This document shows, in pieces, positions 58,045 through 64,000 of a stretch of 64,000 bases of DNA. The stretch covers positions 30,220,602 to 30,284,601 of the forward strand of contig CM046353.1 in assembly GCA_025403435.1 (NCBI GenBank), read 5' to 3'. A model generated the notes under the pieces. The model saw only the letters and a list, made by a program, of their open reading frames with translations, had not been told where the DNA came from and made no database searches. Position numbers and translations under genes: made by a program. Every line of letters starts with the position of its first letter. The first letter of the stretch is position 1. Origin of the DNA: Artocarpus heterophyllus (Eukaryota > Streptophyta > Magnoliopsida > Rosales > Moraceae).

Positions 58045-59530
58045 ATAGTTTTATAGTGTTTTTAATGAGTTTGTGATCATGCTATGTATATAAATTATGT
58101 GATCTTAATCTCTCCTATTCTTGAGCTAAATTTTTAGAGAGCTAGCACTCTGGGGTTTCTATATTATTATACACTATCATGAGATTATATGGCAAATGTA
58201 TGTTAATTAATTATTGTTAATTAAATTTTTGGTTCAATTATCATTTTAATTAATTTACGTTGACTACGATTCGTTAGAGGTTAGAATTTGTATCTAGGTT
58301 TTTCTAGAATTTTTGTAAGCCAAAAATGATATAGTTTTTGGTTCTAAATTTCTATTAAAATATTGAAGATGGTTCTAGAAGACAAAAATGATTGCTGGTT
58401 TATTTATTTTCTATGTTCACAAATTTTTTGTAATTTTTTTATTTAAATTGTTGTTAAAATCAAAACTACAAAAGAATTAAGAAAATAACTTTTTGGTCTA
58501 GACTGCGACTGAGCGGTCGACCGGCCACTCTTTTAGGCAGAGCCAATTGGCTGGCCCTGTGATGGACAGTCTGTTGCCAGACGGTAGAGAGCCGCTTTTG
58601 TTTATTTTGAGATGTTTTTTATTTTTATGAGGCAATTTGAGAATAACTTTGAAAATTTTATGATAACCAAAAAATAAAATTTTGATCTACGTGAGTTTGA
58701 AATTGAAAACAGACGCCACATAAAGAAGGATACAACAGGAAGATGCAAGATGAAGAATCGATAAAATGTTTTATAATCTTTTTTTTTCTTTTCTCTAGGA
58801 TGGAACCATTATATTATAGTTATTTATTATATTGCTTGTAGTTTTGCTTAATGCATTGCTTGTTTGCTTTATAATAAGTTTCGCCATGCATGTTGATAAC
58901 ATGCCATGCAAAATACGGAGTGTCGCTCATTAAAATTGCTCATGCATGTTAACATAAAACCTTGTTTTCTAAAAATATTAAGTGGAAAAAGGTTTTTAAA
59001 GAGAGGACTTAAGGCCTCCATCATTAGTCAATATGTAACACATGATGATTTTTACCCCTAGAAAGGGATGCACTATGTACCAGGTTGGATCTCCAAAAGG
59101 ATAATTTGTTTTAGCATGTTTTATCATTGTTCACATCTAGATGACATTTATAAACCTTGGATAAAGTAGTAAAAATAATGGTTAAACACTCAAATTAATT
59201 TATTATTAACCTCTCGTAAGAGCTATGTCAATAAAAATTAATGGTTAAAGAAAACAATTATTAGTACGTGCTATATCAGACAGGGTTTACATGGTATATA
59301 CTAATCAAGTTGGATCTATGTTTCTAGTTTAATTTGACAACCCTCCCCTATGCGGTTTGTTAAGTTCTGAGTTAGGAATTATAATAGTAAGGTTTTCATT
59401 TTTTTAAGGTTTTGACACATATACACATTATATATATATAATGTTTTCTTGTATGTTTATGTTATCTTACTAAATTATTATTGTATATTTACTTATGTTT
59501 AATATATGAATCTTTATTGTAGAATAAAAT
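58045..59530 (+). other. 5' leader of element 7
   Basis: About 1.49 kb between PBS and gag, homologous to other leaders at both ends (TTTGTGATCATGCTATG near the start; AGACGCCACATAAAG and the GTTTTGACACATA block later). Where elements 5 and 6 carry the TCGGC modules it has a different GC-rich patch (58501-58600). Confidence 0.8.
58501..58600 (+). repeat. Variant palindromic patch in the leader of element 7
   Basis: It contains a perfect 10-bp palindrome CGGTCGACCG (58514-58523), a perfect 12-bp palindrome AGCCAATTGGCT (58541-58552) and partial copies (TGGCTGGCC, CAGTCTGTTGCCAGACGG). It occupies the same leader position as the TCGGC-module arrays but has a different core sequence. Confidence 0.65.
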
Positions 59531-60350
59531 TTTAAAAATGTATTATCATCGATACTTGATGAAAACACTTTAATTTGCATTATAATGATTGGAAATTAAA
59601 CTTGAGCATTGTCCTATCTTTTGAGAAACTAAAATTTGTCCTAACCACGCCATATTCTCTTGTGCATACTGACGAATCCACTAGTACACAAATCGAGGCA
59701 TATGATCATTGGAGGGATGTTGACTATCAGGCCTACTGCTATATCATAGCTAGTATGAATAATATGCTACAGGCTCAACATGAAGATCATGACTACTAGG
59801 CAGATCATGGATAATCTTGAAGATAAGTTTAGAGGCCAAGCCTTAATGAAGTGGCAAGGGGGCTCTTTGGAAGCTTCTCAACTGCAAGCAAAAACCAGGA
59901 ACATCTATGAAGGATCATATGATGTTGGTCATGAGTTACCTCGTTGAGGCTCAAACCCATGGAGCTGACATCAATGCTGAGTCATAGATGACTATGGTTT
60001 TCGAGACTCTATCTAAGGATTTCATCCTGTTTAGAGCTTCATACAATTTGAGCAATATATAGGATGTAACCTTAACTAAGTTAATGAAGCAGTTGGAGGA
60101 GTTTAAAAACCTAATCAGGGAAGCTCCAGCTAGGGCCGAGGCAAACTTGACAATTGTATTTAGTTCCCACACCAATGGAAGGAAGCAAAAGGCCAAGAAT
60201 GGGAAATCTTTTATTTTGACAGAAGGCAAGGAAAAGAAGAAGAAGAAGAAGAGGAACCCAAAGAAGCTAAAGTGCTTCTTTCGTAAAGGTTGGGCACATC
60301 AAGAAGAATTGCAAAGACTTCCTAACTGAAGGAGGTAAGTGCAAAATTCT
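59531..60350 (+). pseudogene. Copia gag (UBN2-type) of element 7
   Basis: The usual start ATG TCT AAA is lost (ATTTTAAAA at that place). Open stretches give HYNDWKLNLSIVLSFEKLKF, AYCYIIASMNNMLQAQHEDH (59575-59799) and LMKQLEEFKNLIREAPARAE with a lysine-rich GAA repeat (60084-60329). The zinc knuckle is broken twice: the second cysteine is replaced (CFFR), and a one-base shift changes the histidine/cysteine part. Confidence 0.86.
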
Positions 60351-60660
60351 GGTTATTGAAACTTATTTAGTTAAAGAATCATGTGACACTTGGGTCATAG
60401 ATTCTAGAGCAACTAATCATGTTTGTGTTTCTGTGCAAGGGTTCAAGGAAACAAGAAGTCTACTAAATGAGCACTTCACGTTACGGATGATGATGGGACT
60501 TTAGTGGTTACTGAGGTAGTGGGAGACATCCATCTTAATTTTGATATAGGAATTTAGTTTTGAGAGATTGTTTTTATGTTCCTAAACTTAAAAGGAATTT
60601 AATTTCTGTTGCTTGTCTATTTAAAGATTCTTATTTAGTTTTTTTAATAATAAAGTTGTG
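60351..60660 (+). pseudogene. Protease remnant of element 7
   Basis: It reads SCDTWVIDSRATNHVCVSVQ: the active-site DSGA is DSRA (near 60397-60410), matching the independent change in element 3. The following QGFKETRSL and VVGDIHLNFD parts are recognisable. Confidence 0.82.
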
Positions 60661-61890
60661 ATTGATAAAAACAAATCTTTTATGTATAGTGGATGGATAC
60701 AACACAACCTATATTTTATCAAACCAAAGATGGACTCACTGCTAAGATAAATGATAACTCTAAAAGGCTTAAAACTTCTTACTCTAATAAAACTTATCTT
60801 AGACATTTGCGATTAGGCCACATTAGCCTTAATAGCATTCAAAAGTTGATAAGGGATGGACCTTTAAAAAACTTAGAGGTGGAATCTATAACATAGTATG
60901 AATCTTGTTTGGAGGGAAAAATGACCAAAAGACCACTTAGGTCTAGGGAAAATGAAGCCGAAGGAGTTCTAGAACTTATGCACAATGATGTGTGTGGTCC
61001 CATGAACATCATGGCACAAGGAAGGTATGACTATTTCTTTACTTTTATTGATGACTACTCAAGATATGGGTATGTTTACCTTATGCATTATAAGAGTGAA
61101 ACTTTTGACAAATTTAAGGAGTTTTGAGCGGAAGCGAAGAAGCAATTAAGTAACTTGATAAAATCACCTCGATTTGATCGAGGTGGTAAATATCTCTCTA
61201 ATGATTTCTTAGGATACTTAGCAAAGAATAGGATTCTATCCCAATTGATTAGACCTGGCACTCAGTAGCCGAATGGCATAGCTAAGAGGAAAAATAGGAC
61301 TTTGTTATACATGGTAAGGTCCATGATGAATTATTCTACATTGCCAATATCTTTTAAACTACATGTTATCTTTTGAATAATGTGCCTTCAAAACTAGTTC
61401 CTAAAACTCCTCACAAGTTATGGATAGATAGGAAGACATTCTTGAACTACATTCACATGTGGGGATGTCTTGCTCATATCTTGGATAAGGAAACAAATAA
61501 GTTAGAAGTACATTTGAAAGTGTGCATGTTTGTAGGATATCCAAAAGGGACAAAGGGTGATTATCTCTATAACCTAAAAAAAATAAAGTCATGGTTTCTA
61601 TGAATGCAACTTTCCTCAAGAAAAGTTACATGAACAACTTTAAGCCTCGTAGTAAAATGGTATTTGAGAAGATGACGACAATATGACCGCTCTGATGGTT
61701 CCAGCAAAACCAATCCAATTGATGTGGAAAAACCGGTAGAATAACAATGTAGGAAGCTTTGATGTAGTGAAAGGATCGATCATCAACCTGAAAGATATAT
61801 GTTCAATTGTAAAGCCTACTGTTTGTGGACCTTCTCGAAGGGGTAAAACAATAGGGTATTAGTAGGTCTACAAGAGAAAGAGAGGTGTAG
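60661..61890 (+). pseudogene. Copia integrase with GAG-pre-integrase (element 7)
   Basis: 60693-60896 encodes KTSYSNKTYLRHLRLGHISL and IQKLIRDGPLKNLEVESI. After one stop, 60909-61127 encodes MEGKMTKRPLRSRENEAEGV, LELMHNDVCGPMNI and [20 protein letters not shown]; the first catalytic aspartate region is HNDV. The second region reads SPRFDRGGKYLS-like (61170-61195, SD changed), and the ER segment is present but changed (IAKRKNRT). The C-terminal part is at 61373-61603 (MWGCLAHILDKETNKLEVHL, VFVGYPKGTKGDYLY). The linker up to 61890 is short and decayed, lacking much of the sequence present at 41500-41790. Confidence 0.85.
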
Positions 61891-62800
61891 ATTAGAAATT
61901 CAAAACCTATAAGGCTAAACTAGTAGCAAAGACATACACACAGAAGAAAGGAATCGATTACGTGGAAACCTTTTCACCTATAGCCATGCTTAAGTCCATC
62001 TGCATTCTCTTGTCCATTGCAACTGCTTTCGATTATGAGATTTGGCAGATGGATATCAAGATGGCTTTCTTGAATGGCCTTCTCGATGAGACCATTTATA
62101 TGGTACAATCAGGTGGGTTTAAAGTTAAGGGTCAAGAGAATAAAGTATGCAATGTGGTAAAGTCTATTTATGGACTTAAGCAAGCTTTCCATTTTCAGAA
62201 CATAAGATTTGATCAAGTGATCCAGACGTATAGGTTCAAACAAAACATGGACAAACTATGTGTTTACAAACACATTAATGATGGAAAGGTGTTGTTTCTA
62301 TTGCTCTATGTGGATGACTTTCTACATATTGGCAATGATGTTGGAACGTTGTCTTTAGTCAAAGTTTGGTTGACCAAGCACTTTAACATAAAGGACTTAG
62401 GTGAAGCTAATTATGTTCTAGTATCCAAATTTTTCAATATAGGAAGAAAAAAATTATAGCTTTATTCCAAGCTTCATACATAAATAAAATTCTTAAGAAG
62501 TATGCAATACAGAATTCTAAGAAAGGCGGGCAAACATCTAGGTCTGGAATTACTCTTTCTAAAAAAGATTGTTCAAAGTCTAATAAAGAAAGAGAATACA
62601 TGAAGAAGGTGCCTTATGCTTCAGTAGTAGGTAGTCTCATGTACGCTATGCTTTGCATACAACTTGACATATGTTATACGGTCAGGATCGTAAGTTGATT
62701 TCAGTCAGATCTAGGACCGAACCATTGGTTTGCAGTCAAGCATATTTTCAGGTACATGAGAAAGACAAAAGATTATATGTTAGTGCATTCTAGTGAGGAT
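61891..62800 (+). pseudogene. Copia reverse transcriptase with intact YVDD (element 7)
   Basis: An open stretch of 165 codons (61962-62459) contains ETFSPIAMLKSICILLSIAT, WQMDIKMAFLNGLLDETIYM, KSIYGLKQAFHFQNIRFDQV, LFLLLYVDDFLHIGNDVG and HFNIKDLGEANYVL. The YVDD box is at 62307-62318 and both palm motifs are intact, which makes this the best-preserved RT here. A shift just after it disrupts the thumb (VSKFFNIGRKKL). The connection (62460-62800) retains SKKDC..SNKEREYMKKVPYA and the SLMYAMLCIQ-like text. Confidence 0.88.
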
Positions 62801-63235
62801 CTAACATCTCTTAGACACACTGATTCAGATTTTAAACCTGTCTATCTTCAAGAAGATCGACTTCAAGATCTGTGTATAGTCTAGGAGGAGGCAACATTGT
62901 TTGCATAAGTGTTAAGCAAGATTACACTTTTGATTCAACGATAGAGATAGAGTATGTAGCCGCTAGTGATGCTTCAAAAGAAGCAGTATGCTATCGTAAG
63001 TTCTTTGGGGATTTTGAGGTAATTCTTGGTATGAAAAAGTTACTAACATTGTATTGTGATAACATACATCGGAGGTATCATGTGATAAAGGACTTCATAG
63101 AGAATGGGCATGTCGTAGTATGCAAGATCGCATCTGAGGACAACATCGCTAATCCTTTCACGAAGACACTACCAACGAGAGCTTTTGAGAAGCAAGTAGA
63201 GGCTATAGGGATGCATAACATGTAACATTTACTCA
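62801..63235 (+). pseudogene. Copia RNase H with internal deletion (element 7)
   Basis: 62872-63225 is open: [45 protein letters not shown], then IHRRYHVIKDFIENGHVVVC and EDNIANPFTKTLPTRAFEKQ. Compared with 10279-10683, about 19 residues between CDN and IHRRYH are missing (in frame), which removes the SAAI...RFHK..SKH segment. Catalytic E and D are present. The gene ends shortly before the polypurine tract. Confidence 0.87.
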
Positions 63236-63243
63236 CTCAGGGT

Positions 63244-63253
63244 AAGTAGGAGA
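63244..63253 (+). other. Polypurine tract of element 7
   Basis: AAGTAGGAGA, one base before the LTR start; one G is changed to T relative to AAGTGGGAGA. Confidence 0.82.
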
Positions 63254-63254
63254 T

Positions 63255-63680
63255 TATTAAACTAGGTGCCCTAAGGATTAAATGATGTAATAGTTTTTAG
63301 AAACATTTGATCAATAAAGAGTTTAATATTTATTTCATATATCAAATATGTCTTCTGTGTCTTCATTTATGTTGAACGTATGATAAGCAAATAAAAGTTT
63401 GAGAATGTCAATCTAAACCATTAAGATTGTGCATATGATGAACAGATTATACAGAAGGCATAAAATTTTAAGGTGATTGTCAAAATATATAAGGTCCGCA
63501 ATTAAAGAAATAAAATTAGGCACTTTATTCATGTTAAGATTGTTATGTTGCCTACATTTCTAATAGGAGATGGCTTGTCTTGATCATCGGAGTTGGACTC
63601 CATAAGTAAAAATTTTGGTATATTGTTATTGGCGATGATATATTAGATCGGGACTAAAGTTGAATTGATTTAATTAGTTA
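63255..63680 (+). mobile_element. 1b-type 3' LTR of element 7, truncated
   Basis: It begins TATTAAACTAGGTGCCC (TGTTAGAC decayed), follows the 1b LTR for about 425 bp, and is cut where an opposing RNase H fragment begins. This gives the 3' boundary of element 7. Confidence 0.82.
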
Positions 63681-64000
63681 GTGCCTTCACATTTAGTGTC
63701 TTTGTGAAAGGATCAGCTATATTGTTCTCAGGCGCGATCTTGCATACTATAGCATGCCCAGCCTTAATGAAGTCCTTTGTCATATGATCCTTCCAATGAA
63801 TATACTTACTTTTCTTGTAAAATCTTAATTCCTTAGGATTAGCTATTGCTGCAGAGTTATCACAATACAGCGATACTACCTTATCCATATTAGAAACTAC
63901 CACAAGATCTCCAAGTAACTTGTGGAGCAACACTATTTCTTTTGAAACATCACTGGCCACTATATGCTCGACCTCTGTCATTGAATTCAAAGTGTAATTT
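63678..64000 (-). pseudogene. Copia RNase H fragment (element 8), runs off window
   Basis: On the minus strand: [60 protein letters not shown] and ENNIADPFTKTLNVKALTN. It keeps the CDNSAA segment that element 7 lacks. The coding end abuts the truncated LTR of element 7 with no PPT or own LTR. The upstream part lies beyond the window edge. Confidence 0.85.

Noticed and set aside
60230..60255. GAA microsatellite
   Set aside because: It is the lysine-rich tail of gag, present in sibling elements as AAG/AAA codons, not an independent repeat.
16859..63680. Integrated pararetrovirus
   Set aside because: RT and RNase H occur with integrase in copia order and with LTRs, PPT and target duplications; no movement-protein or coat signatures were seen.

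Overview
The window is strongly AT-rich plant nuclear DNA made almost entirely of broken LTR retrotransposons nested in one another. I found no intact host gene and no structural RNA gene. The evidence is Ty1/copia proteins in copia order (gag, protease, integrase, RT, RNase H), primer-binding sites matching plant initiator tRNA-Met, Ty3/gypsy LTRs and a tRNA-Met-primed gypsy leader, an Athila-like gag fragment, a CACTA terminus and a long-TIR DNA element. A flowering plant is likely; the species cannot be read from the sequence. A run of 100 N (32676-32775) is an assembly gap.

The main repeat is a copia family with LTRs of about 2 kb, starting TGTTAGACATGTATGCCC and ending in or close to CCAACA ('family 1'). 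Copies, by LTR orientation: minus 375-930, 1310-3239, 6776-8210, 8211-10246, 27790-29012, 49847-51851; plus 4178-6170, 14643-16632, 29013-31035, 39527-40627, 53561-55532, 57833-58029. A diverged subfamily ('1b', TGTTAGACTAGGTGCCC) is at 26557-27789, 43077-44379 and 63255-63680. A second family ('family 2', TGTTGGTTTTGG...GGCATCA read on +) is at 20840-22810 and 46609-48124.

Layout. 1-374: gypsy-type LTR end. 1085-6775: minus-strand copia pol (element 1) split by two family-1 LTRs. 6776-16724: a truncated LTR, then minus-strand element 2 (3' LTR, PPT, RNase H, RT, INT, protease, gag, leader), whose leader carries a solo LTR. 16725-20839: gypsy 3' end, PPT, 3.5-kb LTR, PBS and decayed gag. 20840-26556: minus-strand element 3 with its family-2 3' LTR. 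26557-31525: three LTRs nested head to head. 31526-35039: GC-rich promoter-like patch, gap, CACTA end and unassigned AT-rich DNA. 35040-37237: second gypsy LTR. 37238-44379: plus-strand element 4 with a nested solo LTR. 44380-45540: Athila-like gag and an unidentified coding remnant. 46110-48124: SINE candidate and family-2 solo LTR. 48767-51851: minus-strand element 5 (leader, PBS, 5' LTR). 51856-52653: foldback/MULE-like element. 53561-57832: plus-strand element 6 (5' LTR, PBS, leader, gag). 57833-63680: plus-strand element 7, the most complete. 63678-64000: the start of another minus-strand RNase H.

Every gag-pol copy is dead through stops, frameshifts, deletions or lost catalytic residues. 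Short arrays of GC-rich, near-palindromic modules (core TCGGC-AG-GCCGA) recur in the family-1 U3 upstream of the TATA box, in the family leader between PBS and gag, and also in the gypsy-type LTR at the left edge. Together with a 33-bp U3 palindrome and a conserved R/U5 reading frame, they are the only patterns here that look like more than ordinary retrotransposon decay.
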